This document shows, in pieces, positions 44,834-54,055 of a stretch of 64,000 nucleotides of DNA (its first letter is position 1; each line of letters begins with the position of its first letter). The stretch comes from Orbaceae bacterium lpD02 (GTDB lineage: Bacteria; Pseudomonadota; Gammaproteobacteria; Enterobacterales; Orbaceae), in assembly GCA_036251875.1 (NCBI GenBank), contig CP133960.1, positions 2,152,258 through 2,216,257 on the forward strand, given 5' to 3'. The position numbers and the translations under genes are program-made. Below the pieces are notes generated by a model. That model did no database searches and was not told the DNA's origin. It saw nothing but the letters and a program-made list of their open reading frames with translations.

Positions 44834-47536
44834 ATGGCAGTTACTAACTTAGCTGAGTTAGATAAGCTAATCACAAGAGTAAAAAAAGCACAAGAAGTCT
44901 ACGCAACATTTACTCAGGAGCAGGTAGATAAAATTTTTGTCGCAGCAGCAACCGCCGCTGCCGCTGCTCGGATTCCTTTAGCGCAGCAAGCTGTAGCAGA
45001 ATCTGGAATGGGGATTGTTGAAGATAAAGTAATCAAAAATTTATTTGCTGCAGAATATATTTTAAATAAATTCCGCAATGATAAAACGTGTGGCGTTATT
45101 GCCGAAAATGAGACGTTTGGAACAATCACTATCGCAGAGCCACTAGGGATTATTTGTGGGATCGTACCAACAACCAACCCAACATCAACCGCAATTTTTA
45201 AATCATTAATTAGCTTGAAAACTCGTAATGCGATTGTTTTTTCACCTCATCCACGCGCTAAAAGCTCAACAATTGAGGCTGCTCGTATTGTGCTTGATGC
45301 CGCGGTTAAAGCTGGCGCGCCAAAAGATATTATCGGTTGGATTGACCAACCTTCTATTGAACTATCAAATGGACTGATGCATCATCCTGATATCGCTGCA
45401 ATTTTAGCAACGGGAGGACCAGGAATGGTTAAAGCTGCTTATAGTTCAGGTAAGCCAGCATTAGGCGTTGGGGCGGGTAATACACCTGTCATCATTGATG
45501 AAACTGCTGACTTAAAACGCGCAGTGGCTTCTGTATTAATGTCTAAAACGTTCGATAACGGAATGATTTGTGCGTCGGAGCAAGCGATTGTTGTTGTTGA
45601 TTCTGTATACGATGAAGTCCGTCGCTTGCTTGGTGAGTATGGTGCTTATATTCTTGATGCAAAAGAAACTAAAGCTGTTCAAGGGATCATTTTAAACGAT
45701 AAAGGTGCTTTAAATGCTAATATTGTTGGTCAACCGGCAGCAAAAATTGCTGAATTGGCTGGCTTTAAGGTTCCTTCCGCTGCTAAAGTTCTTGTCGGGG
45801 AGGTTACCAAAGTTGATTTGTCGGAACCTTTTGCTCATGAAAAGCTTTCACCAACACTTGCCATGTTTAAAGCAAAAGATTTTGCGGAAGCAGTTGATAA
45901 AGCAGAAAAACTAGTCGAAATGGGTGGGCTTGGTCATACATCAGTACTCTATACCGATCAAGATACTAACCGTGATCGTATTGCCTACTTTGGTAGCAAA
46001 ATGAAAACCTGTCGCATACTAATTAATCAACCTGCTGCACACGGTGGTATTGGCGATTTATATAATTTTGATTTAGCGCCGTCTTTAACATTAGGGTGTG
46101 GATCATGGGGTGGAAACTCTGTATCTGAAAATGTGGGACCAAAACACTTAATCAATAAAAAAGTTATCGCTAAGAGAGCAGAAAATATGTTATGGCATAA
46201 ATTACCAAGTTCTATTTATTTTAAACGAGGTTCATTACCTATTGCATTAAATGAGGTTATTGAGCAGGGTGCTAAACGTGTATTTGTTGTTACTGATAAA
46301 TTCTTATTCAATAATGGTTATTCAAAACAAATTACTGATCAAATGGAAGCACAAGGTATCATTTGCGAAACATTTTTTGATGTTGAAGCTGATCCAACCC
46401 TAAGCGTTGTGCGTAAAGGCACCGATGCCATGATCTCGTTTAAACCCGATACTATTATCGCATTAGGTGGCGGTTCACCAATGGATGCGGCAAAAATTAT
46501 GTGGGTTCTTTATGAACACCCTGAAACTAAGTTTGACGAATTAGCGTTACGTTTTATGGATATTCGTAAACGTACGTGCCATTTCCCAAATATGGGGCAA
46601 AAAGCAAAACTAATTTGTGTCACTACAACATCGGGTACAGGTTCGGAAGTTACCCCATTTGCGGTTGTAACAGATGATGCTACAGGTCAAAAATACCCGC
46701 TAGCTGATTATGCTATTACCCCAAATATGGCAATTGTTGATGCTAATTTAGTGATGAATATGCCTAAATCACTTTGTGCAGCAGGTGGTTACGATGCGGT
46801 AACTCATGCCTTAGAAGCCTATGTTTCAGTTATGGCAAGTGAGTTTTCTGACGGTCAAGCATTACAAGCATTAAGTTTACTTAAAGCTTACTTACCTGCT
46901 AGTTATAAAGAAGGGGCAAAAAATCCTGTTGCGCGTGAAAAAGTGCATAGTGCGGCAACATTAGCAGGCGTTGCTTTTGCTCAAGCATTCTTGGGTGTTT
47001 GCCACTCAATGGCTCATAAAATCGGTGCTGCATTCCATGTTCCTCATGGTGTTGCGAATGCAATGCTTATCTCTAATGTAGTACGCTTTAATGCGACCAA
47101 TAAGCCAACTAAACAAGGTACTTTCAGTCAATATGGTCATCCACAAGCGGTTAATCGTTATGCTGAAATAGCGGATCACTTAGGTTTAACATCATCCACT
47201 GATAAACCAGAGAAGAAAGTTGAGAAACTGATTGGTTGGTTGGATAAACTAAGAGTTGATCTCGACATACCTTTCTCAATTAAAGATTTTGGCGTCAGTG
47301 AAAAAGCATTCCTTGCGCAAGTCGATCAATTAGCTGTAGATGCATTTGATGACCAATGTACAGGGGCAAACCCCCGTTATCCTTTAATTGCGGAACTAAA
47401 GCAGATCCTTCTTGATACTTATTATGGAAGACCTTATCAAGATAAAGGTGATATTAGCGAAGATGTTGCAATTAAAACAGCGGCCAAGGGTGCGGCGAAA
47501 GTGAAAGCTGAACGGAAAGTAGCTAAGAAAAAATAA
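44834..47536 (+). CDS. adhE: Bifunctional aldehyde-alcohol dehydrogenase AdhE
   Basis: The 900-residue fusion has an N-terminal acetaldehyde dehydrogenase with catalytic Cys in NGMICASEQ near residue 247. The C-terminal iron-dependent alcohol dehydrogenase (from about 450) has GGGSPMDAAK, TTSGTGSEVTPFAV and the iron-ligand histidines in FLGVCHSMAHKIGAAFHVPHGVANA. It reduces acetyl-CoA to ethanol during fermentation and forms spirosomes. The tail (VKAERKVAKKK) is a little longer than in E. coli (891). Its terminator region is disrupted by insertion sequences. Confidence 0.97.
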   Translation: MAVTNLAELDKLITRVKKAQEVYATFTQEQVDKIFVAAATAAAAARIPLAQQAVAESGMGIVEDKVIKNLFAAEYILNKFRNDKTCGVIAENETFGTITIAEPLGIICGIVPTTNPTSTAIFKSLISLKTRNAIVFSPHPRAKSSTIEAARIVLDAAVKAGAPKDIIGWIDQPSIELSNGLMHHPDIAAILATGGPGMVKAAYSSGKPALGVGAGNTPVIIDETADLKRAVASVLMSKTFDNGMICASEQAIVVVDSVYDEVRRLLGEYGAYILDAKETKAVQGIILNDKGALNANIVGQPAAKIAELAGFKVPSAAKVLVGEVTKVDLSEPFAHEKLSPTLAMFKAKDFAEAVDKAEKLVEMGGLGHTSVLYTDQDTNRDRIAYFGSKMKTCRILINQPAAHGGIGDLYNFDLAPSLTLGCGSWGGNSVSENVGPKHLINKKVIAKRAENMLWHKLPSSIYFKRGSLPIALNEVIEQGAKRVFVVTDKFLFNNGYSKQITDQMEAQGIICETFFDVEADPTLSVVRKGTDAMISFKPDTIIALGGGSPMDAAKIMWVLYEHPETKFDELALRFMDIRKRTCHFPNMGQKAKLICVTTTSGTGSEVTPFAVVTDDATGQKYPLADYAITPNMAIVDANLVMNMPKSLCAAGGYDAVTHALEAYVSVMASEFSDGQALQALSLLKAYLPASYKEGAKNPVAREKVHSAATLAGVAFAQAFLGVCHSMAHKIGAAFHVPHGVANAMLISNVVRFNATNKPTKQGTFSQYGHPQAVNRYAEIADHLGLTSSTDKPEKKVEKLIGWLDKLRVDLDIPFSIKDFGVSEKAFLAQVDQLAVDAFDDQCTGANPRYPLIAELKQILLDTYYGRPYQDKGDISEDVAIKTAAKGAAKVKAERKVAKKK

Positions 47537-47562
47537 TATAATAAACTATATTATTATGCCAC

Positions 47563-47587
47563 AACCCCCCCAATAATAAAGGGGGTT
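47563..47587 (+). terminator. G/C hairpin just after adhE
   Basis: Stem AACCCCC (47563-47569) / GGGGGTT (47581-47587). There is no U-tract, so alone it is a doubtful terminator. Confidence 0.45.
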
Positions 47588-47601
47588 AAGATACCATATA
47601 A

Positions 47602-47614
47602 AAACTCGCATTTA
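47602..47614 (+). repeat. Left half of the disrupted adhE terminator hairpin, with TTTA target duplication
   Basis: Arm AAACTCGC (47602-47609), then A and TTTA (47611-47614). The matching arm GCGAGTTT is at 49047-49054, across the IS3 element, which begins at 47615. Removing the IS3 element and one TTTA rebuilds a 22-base hairpin that differs by one loop base from the intact copy at 50595-50616. Confidence 0.8.
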
Positions 47615-47661
47615 TGAAGTGACCCCCAATAGTTGGACAACCAATTACTGGGGGTCTTTTT

Positions 47662-48168
47662 ATGTCAAAATACAGTCGAAATTTAAAAATTAGCATTGCT
47701 AATGAATTCTTATCAGGAGTATCATCGGAAATACTTTCGAAAAAATATTCTATATGTTCTAGCCAAATAAGGTATTGGGGGCAAGTGGTCGCGATTCATA
47801 GTAATGACTCTTTTCAACCAACATCGCATTTACGTGATGCGCAAGCAAGATTACAAGCGCTGGAGTTAATGTGGGCAAATGACTGGTCTCTCAGGTACAC
47901 GAGTGCCATGCTTAATTTAGTCTCGCCAGGGATTTTGTCAGCTTGGCTTAATAGATACCGTGAAAAAGGATTCGTCGAGCTTGCACATCAATCTAGAGGA
48001 AGACTATCCATGAAGCCATCACGTATTGCATCGACTCATTGTAATGATGAAAAAACAGTTGAAGAATTAAAAGAAGAGATAACTTATTTACAAGCGGAAA
48101 ACGCTGTTCTAAAAAAGTTGGAGGAGCTAAGACAAACAAAACGTCAACAAACAAAGAAAAAACGTTAG
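47662..48168 (+). CDS. IS3-family transposase OrfA
   Basis: The 168-residue helix-turn-helix protein has two HTH-like halves (LRDAQARLQALELM..., WANDWSLRYTSAMLNL) and a C-terminal leucine-zipper-like coil (EELKEEITYLQAENAVLKKLEEL). It recognises the terminal repeats and regulates transposition. It ends AAG AAA AAA CGT TAG; the A6 run is the likely -1 slippage site for making OrfAB, since the -1 frame stays open from there into OrfB. Confidence 0.9.
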   Translation: MSKYSRNLKISIANEFLSGVSSEILSKKYSICSSQIRYWGQVVAIHSNDSFQPTSHLRDAQARLQALELMWANDWSLRYTSAMLNLVSPGILSAWLNRYREKGFVELAHQSRGRLSMKPSRIASTHCNDEKTVEELKEEITYLQAENAVLKKLEELRQTKRQQTKKKR

Positions 48169-48206
48169 TTGTTTTAGCACTTAAATCTCAACATCCTTTA
48201 AAGTAT

Positions 48207-49010
48207 TTGCTGTCAGTAACACAGCTGGCAAAAAGTGTATTTTATTATCATGTTAACAGGTTGAAAGAGCCATCTCCTTATGAGAAGGAATTAAAGCGTA
48301 TTGAAGCGATTTACCATGAACATAAAGGACGTTATGGTTATCGCCGTGTTCATTTAGCTTTAATGAATGAAGGGAGTCAGCTCAATCATAAAACAGTACA
48401 GCGATTAATGGGAGAGCTTAATCTTAAATCGACAGTAAGGGTCAAAAAGTATCGCTCTTATCGTGGTGAGATAGGTAAAGCAGCCCCCAATCATCTTAAA
48501 AGAAAATTTAACGTTTCAAAACCGAATAAAAAATGGGTAACCGATGTCACAGAATTTAAAGTAAGTGAACAGAAAATTTATCTATCGCCCATTATTGATT
48601 TATACAACCAAGAAGTGATTGCTTATAGTATAGCTAAAAATGCACGGTTGACTTTAGTCACCGATATGCTTAAAAAAGGACTGTCACGATTAAAAAACAA
48701 ACAAAGGCTCTTACTACATAGTGACCAAGGCTGGCAATATAGAAATCCCATTTATCAGAAGCAACTCGCTGATAATGGTATAAAGCAAAGTATGTCGAGA
48801 AAAGGAAATTGCTTAGATAATGCTGTTGCTGAAAACTTTTTTGGACTATTAAAATCAGAAATGTATCATGGGCAACATTTTAAAGATGCCGATGAATTGA
48901 TTGAAAAAATAGAAGAATATATAGAATACTACAACACGAAACGGATTAAAGTTAAATTAAACGGCCTGACTCCGGTAGAATACCGAAACCAGACCTTACG
49001 AGCTACTTAA
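48207..49010 (+). CDS. IS3-family transposase OrfB (integrase catalytic domain)
   Basis: This 267-residue open part has an rve-type DDE domain: Asp in KKWVTDVTEF, Asp in LLHSDQGWQY and Glu in NCLDNAVAENFFGLLKSE. The HTH_21-like segment HKGRYGYRRVHLALMNEG precedes it. The first codon here is TTG. The same frame is open back to about 48156, so the real product is probably the OrfAB fusion made by -1 frameshifting. Confidence 0.9.
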   Translation: MLSVTQLAKSVFYYHVNRLKEPSPYEKELKRIEAIYHEHKGRYGYRRVHLALMNEGSQLNHKTVQRLMGELNLKSTVRVKKYRSYRGEIGKAAPNHLKRKFNVSKPNKKWVTDVTEFKVSEQKIYLSPIIDLYNQEVIAYSIAKNARLTLVTDMLKKGLSRLKNKQRLLLHSDQGWQYRNPIYQKQLADNGIKQSMSRKGNCLDNAVAENFFGLLKSEMYHGQHFKDADELIEKIEEYIEYYNTKRIKVKLNGLTPVEYRNQTLRAT

Positions 49011-49046
49011 CCAAAGTGTCCAACTATTGGGGGTCACTTCATTTAA

Positions 49047-49054
49047 GCGAGTTT
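49047..49054 (+). repeat. Right arm of the disrupted hairpin, abutting the IS1182-like element
   Basis: GCGAGTTT, partner of AAACTCGC at 47602-47609. The IS1182-like element begins at the next base. Confidence 0.75.
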
Positions 49055-49066
49055 CAGATTGTTGAC

Positions 49067-49098
49067 AAACCTCGATATTATTCGGGGTTTATTTTTTT
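49067..49098 (+). terminator. Inward-facing terminator at the IS1182-like left end
   Basis: Stem AAACCTCGA (49067-49075) / TCGGGGTTT (49082-49090), one G-U pair, then A and T7. It would stop transcription entering the element from the left. Confidence 0.65.
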
Positions 49099-49101
49099 AT
49101 T

Positions 49102-49872
49102 TTAGCCATAAATACGATTTTTAATTGAAATTTTATTAAATCCATTCAAAAGTGACCTAAAATAGAGCAATAAAAATAGCTTTAGCGCTATTTTCTTTAT
49201 ATTTTGTGCTGTTGCGGCTAACAAACACTGCATTTGAACCTTAGCAAGCCCTCTAAATCTCGCATAACGATGTCCATGATGTTGTTTGGCGTCAGCAAAA
49301 CTTCGCTCGACGGTCTCTTTTCGTCTCGCATAAACTTTTTTACCCCATTTACTTAGACGAATATCATTCGCTTTTTCTTTATCGGCTTCCCAGATATGGC
49401 GAGTAATGATTTTCAGACTATTTTTACTTTGTGTACACTGTGATAATAACGGACACTGCTTGCAAACACCTGCTTTAGAATGATAATGACGGTAACCTTC
49501 TCGACTTGTCGTTTTATAAATCAGTGATTGCCCATTGGGGCAGGTATAGGTATCGCGTTGACTATCATAAATAAACTGCCGTTTTCGTATGGCATTCGCA
49601 CCGTGATTCGGCCTGCGATAACCGATTACTGGATATATCTGCTCAGCTAACAATAAATGGCAAATAGGGGCGGTAAAATACCCCGCATCAAGACCCACAC
49701 CAACAGGCGCAAAGTTAAACCGAGTGACCTGCCGTTTGAGCCGAGCAAGATAAGGTTGAGAATCATGAACATTTCCCGCCGTAACATGCGTATCGGTAAT
49801 TAGATTATGTTTACCATCAACCGTTCGGTGGTCAAGATAAAAGAACCCTTTAGGTTTGCCTTCCCGATGCAT
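49102..49872 (-). CDS. IS1182-like transposase, C-terminal part (copy 1)
   Basis: The 256-residue frame carries the second catalytic Asp (VGVGLDAGYFT), a Cys-rich insert (CPNGQ ... CKQCPLLSQCTQ) and the Glu of the DDE triad (RKETVERSFADAKQHHG). The frame is open upstream to the slippery site at 49944-49950, so the ATG at 49872 (HREGKPKGFFYLDHRTVDG) is probably not a start. The piece is joined to the N-terminal part by a -1 shift. Confidence 0.88.
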   Translation of the reverse strand: MHREGKPKGFFYLDHRTVDGKHNLITDTHVTAGNVHDSQPYLARLKRQVTRFNFAPVGVGLDAGYFTAPICHLLLAEQIYPVIGYRRPNHGANAIRKRQFIYDSQRDTYTCPNGQSLIYKTTSREGYRHYHSKAGVCKQCPLLSQCTQSKNSLKIITRHIWEADKEKANDIRLSKWGKKVYARRKETVERSFADAKQHHGHRYARFRGLAKVQMQCLLAATAQNIKKIALKLFLLLYFRSLLNGFNKISIKNRIYG

Positions 49873-49937
49873 AAAACCGCTTTCTCGGTCGGTGGTGCTG
49901 ATTTTAATTGCTTTATACCGTGTTTCCGTCCTTGGCG

Positions 49938-50513
49938 CTAAGGCTTTTTTCCATGTGTAGCCCGCTCTTCCTCAATTGCTTTATTTAACTCATTAATATA
50001 TTGGCTCGGCTCAATAATACGCTTTTCATTACATGCTTTTCCCTTATTGGCACTGGCTTTAAGATGCGTGCTATCCGAATATAAGATACGGCCGCTAATT
50101 AAGCCTTTCGCGATAGCTTGCTCGACAATATTATCAAAAATCTGTTGATAAATGTCACTATCATTAAATCGACGTCGACGATTTTGGCTTAGGGTTGACG
50201 CGTCAATCACTTTTTCGGTTAATCCCATCCCCAAAAACCAACGATAAGCTAAGTTAACCTGTATTTCTTGCACCAATCGCCGCTCACTGGGAATGCCGAA
50301 AAGATAACCTAATAACATAATTTTGAATAATCTGACGGGATCTTCTGCCGGGCGTCCATTATCCTTACAATAAAGGGACGCCACTGCATCACGAATAAAT
50401 TCGAAATCAATAATCTTAGCAATTTTACGGACAAGGTGGTTTTGAGGAACAAGGGCTTCGAGCGATATTTGTTCTATTTTTTCAGGGGTTGCTGGTGTCG
50501 GTTTTCTAAGCAT
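49938..50513 (-). CDS. IS1182-like transposase, N-terminal part (copy 1)
   Basis: The frame is 191 residues from ATG 50513 (MLRKPTPATPEKIEQISLEA), or 201 from a GTG at 50543. It holds the DUF772-type N-terminal domain (DPVRLFKIMLLGYLFGIPSERRLVQEIQ) and the first catalytic Asp in RILYSDSTHLKAS. It ends AAA AAG CCT TAG; a -1 shift on A AAA AAG continues KKALAPRTETRYK into the C-terminal frame. Confidence 0.88.
   Translation of the reverse strand: MLRKPTPATPEKIEQISLEALVPQNHLVRKIAKIIDFEFIRDAVASLYCKDNGRPAEDPVRLFKIMLLGYLFGIPSERRLVQEIQVNLAYRWFLGMGLTEKVIDASTLSQNRRRRFNDSDIYQQIFDNIVEQAIAKGLISGRILYSDSTHLKASANKGKACNEKRIIEPSQYINELNKAIEEERATHGKKP
49944..49950 (-). other. A AAA AAG slippery heptamer, probable -1 frameshift site (copy 1)
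   Basis: In the frame of the N-terminal transposase part the minus strand reads GGA AAA AAG CCT TAG. This is the classical -1 slippage signal (as in dnaX and many insertion sequences), two codons before the stop. A short CCTT/AAGG dyad follows directly. Confidence 0.75.
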
Positions 50514-50552
50514 CGGGACATACCTTTGATAGTTACACACCACACTATTAGA

Positions 50553-50578
50553 TCAAAAAACTCGCTAAAAAGCGAGTT
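50553..50578 (-). terminator. Inward-facing terminator at the IS1182-like right end
   Basis: Minus-strand stem AACTCGCT / AGCGAGTT (plus 50571-50578 and 50559-50566) followed by a U-run. It would stop transcription entering from the right toward the transposase. Its arms share ACTCGC/GCGAGT with the host terminator next to it. Confidence 0.65.
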
Positions 50579-50594
50579 CTTTGTCAACAATCTG

Positions 50595-50622
50595 AAACTC
50601 GCGTTTAAGCGAGTTTTTTATT
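50595..50622 (+). terminator. Intact copy of the adhE-side terminator hairpin
   Basis: Arms AAACTCGC (50595-50602) and GCGAGTTT (50609-50616), loop GTTTAA, followed by TTTA. It starts at the base right after the IS1182-like element and repeats the hairpin split between 47602-47614 and 49042-49054. Confidence 0.85.
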
Positions 50623-50898
50623 ATTAATTTTAGCTAAATAATAGAGATAAAACATGGTGTGTAGACAATGTGGCAATAAAATTATTTTTTTCACTATATT
50701 TTTCTCGATTATTTAAGAAAATTTCGAATAGAAGTCATAATTTTTGTTAAAAAAATAAACTTATTATTAAATATGAAGTTAAAAAAAATGGGAGGCTCTA
50801 AGTTGAAGTTTTTTTTGTACGATTTAAATTCATAATCTACAAAGGGAGGATTTTTTGTTTTTTTTTTAAGCAAATAAAATGAAAATGTTTTTTTTTGC
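50623..50898. other. AT-rich upstream region of the tRNA-tufB operon
   Basis: No credible gene; a 68-codon minus frame here is low-complexity (Phe/Lys/Asn from A/T runs). Homopolymer runs of six to ten A or T recur at roughly helical intervals up to the -35 box. This suggests bent DNA or UP-element sequence ahead of a stable-RNA promoter. Confidence 0.45.
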
Positions 50899-50928
50899 TT
50901 GCCAAGGGGGGGCAATATAGCCTACAAT
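50899..50928 (+). promoter_or_regulatory. Promoter of the tRNA-tufB operon
   Basis: -35 TTGCCA (50899-50904), 18-base spacer, -10 TACAAT (50923-50928), then a G/C-rich discriminator (GCGCAGC) as in stringently controlled stable-RNA promoters. Confidence 0.75.
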
Positions 50929-50945
50929 GCGCAGCACTTAGGCAG

Positions 50946-51021
<76 letters not shown>

Positions 51022-51052
51022 TTAGTCCTAAGTAAATTAATTGAAGTTTCGG

Positions 51053-51137
<85 letters not shown>

Positions 51138-51266
51138 TTTAATTTAAACGTTTAAATAAAATAGAATTCAAAATAGCCAGTTCTATTTTATCGCAGCTAA
51201 CTAAGTGTTGAATCTAAATTTCAGGTGTTATTTTCAAGCATTTTGTCAGCCAAATATTTTGAACAT

Positions 51267-51341
<75 letters not shown>

Positions 51342-51343
51342 AT

Positions 51344-51419
51344 GCTGATATGGCTCAGTTGGTAGAGCGCACCCTTGGTAAGGGTGAGGTCGGCAGTTCG
51401 AATCTGCCTATCAGCACCA
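51344..51419 (+). tRNA. tRNA-Thr (anticodon GGT)
   Basis: 76 bases, starting GCTGATATGGCTCAG, anticodon GGT, CCA encoded. Equivalent to E. coli thrT; completes the conserved Thr-Tyr-Gly-Thr-tuf order. Confidence 0.97.
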
Positions 51420-51528
51420 CTCATTGGTATTAAAAATTCATCTCCAGCCTTTATTTTTGAGTAGATAATAGTTAAATTTTTTCAGTGTTACTGAAACAAA
51501 TTATTTAGTGAGTTCCTGACTATAAAAC

Positions 51529-51558
51529 TTGTAAAAAGGTGCACTTATCTGCTATCAT
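51529..51558 (+). promoter_or_regulatory. Possible internal promoter before tufB
   Basis: TTGTAA (51529-51534), 18-base spacer, TATCAT (51553-51558), in the 265-base gap between the last tRNA and tufB. Weak match; tufB may simply be cotranscribed with the tRNAs. Confidence 0.3.
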
Positions 51559-51684
51559 TCAGAGCTGATTTTTAAAGTCAGTATTATTTGCATTGAATGA
51601 GTTTTTAATCATCTCAAAAAGCATATAATACAAAGTTAATGTGGTGTTTTGGCACCGATTTGTATTAAATTAGAGGGACAATAA

Positions 51685-52869
<1,185 letters not shown>

Positions 52870-52892
52870 GTTAGATTTATAATGATAAGGGA

Positions 52893-52925
52893 TGAAAAGG
52901 GTGCCTTACGATGCCTTTTCTTCTC
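52893..52925 (+). terminator. Possible weak terminator after tufB
   Basis: Arms GAAAAGG (52894-52900) / CCTTTTC (52914-52920) with a 13-base loop, followed by a pyrimidine run. Probably partial, leaving some read-through into secE. Confidence 0.45.
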
Positions 52926-53033
52926 TTGTTGAATTTTTTTAATACTAATAGTCTATTTGGTAAAATGTTTTAGATTTTTACTGGAGCATTTTATAAAATA
53001 GATTATGAGACAAAAATAAATAATGGGTTTTAT

Positions 53034-53435
53034 ATGAGTACTGTTAGTGATAATCATGGAACAAGTAAAACGCTTGATAAAATTAAGTGGTTTTTCGTTT
53101 TTATTCTGGTGGTTTTTGTTATATGGGGTAATTTTTATTTTGCGGGGCCAAATTCTATCTACCAACCGAATATGGTTATAAGAATTCTAGGTGTAATTGT
53201 TGTTGCAGTTTTAGCATTGTTATTAGCAATAACTACACAAAAAGGCAAAAGTCTTATCGGCTTTGCTAAAGAGTCTCGTATGGAACTTCGTAAAGTTGTA
53301 TGGCCAACAAGAAAAGAAACAATACAAACTACATTATTAGTCGCTGTGATAACAATAGTTGTAGGCCTATGTTTATGGGGATTAGACACTTTCTTCTTTT
53401 GGATAATATCAAAATTAACAGTGTTAGGACATTAG
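53034..53435 (+). CDS. secE: Protein translocase subunit SecE
   Basis: The 133-residue protein has three predicted membrane segments as in enterobacterial SecE. The conserved cytoplasmic amphipathic segment and hinge ([20 protein letters not shown], near 80-99) precede the essential third segment. Stabilises SecY in the translocon. One base before nusG. Confidence 0.95.
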   Translation: MSTVSDNHGTSKTLDKIKWFFVFILVVFVIWGNFYFAGPNSIYQPNMVIRILGVIVVAVLALLLAITTQKGKSLIGFAKESRMELRKVVWPTRKETIQTTLLVAVITIVVGLCLWGLDTFFFWIISKLTVLGH

Positions 53436-53436
53436 T

Positions 53437-53982
53437 ATGAGCGAAACACAGAAAAAACGTTGGTATGTGATTCAAGCTTACTCTGGCTATGAGTCGCGCG
53501 TTGCACAGTCATTACGCGAATATATTAAGCTACATAATATGGAAGATTCTTTCGGTGATGTATTAGTGCCGACTGAAGAAGTTGTTGAGATGAAAGGCGG
53601 GCAGCGCCGTAAGAGTGAAAGGAAATTTTTTCCAGGTTATGTTTTAGTTGAAATGTTGATGAATGATGCTACTTGGCATTTAGTCCGAAGCGTTCCTCGA
53701 ACTATGGGATTTATTGGCGGAACATCTGATAGACCTGCTCCTATTTCACAACGAGAAGTCGATGCCATAATGAATCGTTTGCAACAAGTTGGTGATAAGC
53801 CTCGTCCTAAAACATTGTTCGAGCCAGGTGAATTGGTTCGAGTTAATGAAGGACCATTTGCTGATTTTAATGGTATTGTAGAAGAAGTCGACTATGAAAA
53901 AAGCCGCTTAAAAGTATCGGTATCAATTTTTGGTCGTGCAACTCCAGTGGAACTTGATTTTAATCAGGTAGAAAAAAGCTAA
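53437..53982 (+). CDS. nusG: Transcription termination/antitermination protein NusG
   Basis: The 181-residue protein (same as E. coli) has an NGN domain ([31 protein letters not shown]) and a C-terminal KOW domain ([19 protein letters not shown]). It links RNA polymerase to Rho or to the ribosome through S10. It normally precedes rplK-rplA-rplJ-rplL-rpoB-rpoC; here a terminator and convergent ndh follow. Confidence 0.97.
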   Translation: MSETQKKRWYVIQAYSGYESRVAQSLREYIKLHNMEDSFGDVLVPTEEVVEMKGGQRRKSERKFFPGYVLVEMLMNDATWHLVRSVPRTMGFIGGTSDRPAPISQREVDAIMNRLQQVGDKPRPKTLFEPGELVRVNEGPFADFNGIVEEVDYEKSRLKVSVSIFGRATPVELDFNQVEKS

Positions 53983-54008
53983 ATATTTATCAGTCTCTGC
54001 CTTATGAA

Positions 54009-54034
54009 AAACCGGAATATTTTCCGGTTTTTTT
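54009..54034 (+). terminator. Rho-independent terminator of the tufB-secE-nusG unit
   Basis: Perfect 9-bp stem AAACCGGAA (54009-54017) / TTCCGGTTT (54022-54030), loop TATT, T7 tract. Confidence 0.93.
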
Positions 54035-54055
54035 ATGTTAGTAATTAATTACTCT

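Larger units (their letters stand above)
47615..49041 (+). mobile_element. IS3-family (IS150-like) insertion sequence, 1427 bp
   Basis: It is bounded by perfect 25-bp inverted repeats (47615-47639, starting TGAAGTGACCCCC, and 49017-49041) and a 4-bp direct repeat TTTA (47611-47614 and 49042-49045). It encodes OrfA and OrfB in the -1 relationship usual for the family. It looks intact. It sits in the loop of a terminator hairpin, resembling IS1397/ISKpn1 (IS150 group), which insert in loops of palindromic units. Confidence 0.93.
49055..50594 (-). mobile_element. IS1182-like insertion sequence, copy 1, 1540 bp
   Basis: Perfect 15-bp terminal inverted repeats CAGATTGTTGACAAA (49055-49069) and its complement (50580-50594). 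The transposase is on the minus strand in two overlapping frames. A hairpin just inside each end carries a T-run facing inward: 49067-49098 and 50553-50578. The complete hairpin of the host terminator flanks both sides. Copy 2 at 60412-61951 is identical except for one base that I can see (T at 49630, G at 60987). Confidence 0.93.

Noticed and set aside
49102..50543. Transposase of the IS1182-like element as a decayed pseudogene
   Set aside because: Both copies carry the same split at an in-phase A AAA AAG site with an open -1 frame and an intact DDE set, so programmed frameshifting is the simpler reading. Decay is not excluded.
50709..50915. 68-codon minus frame before the tRNA cluster
   Set aside because: Its composition is low-complexity Lys/Phe/Asn from A/T runs, it has no homologous motif, and it overlaps the promoter region.
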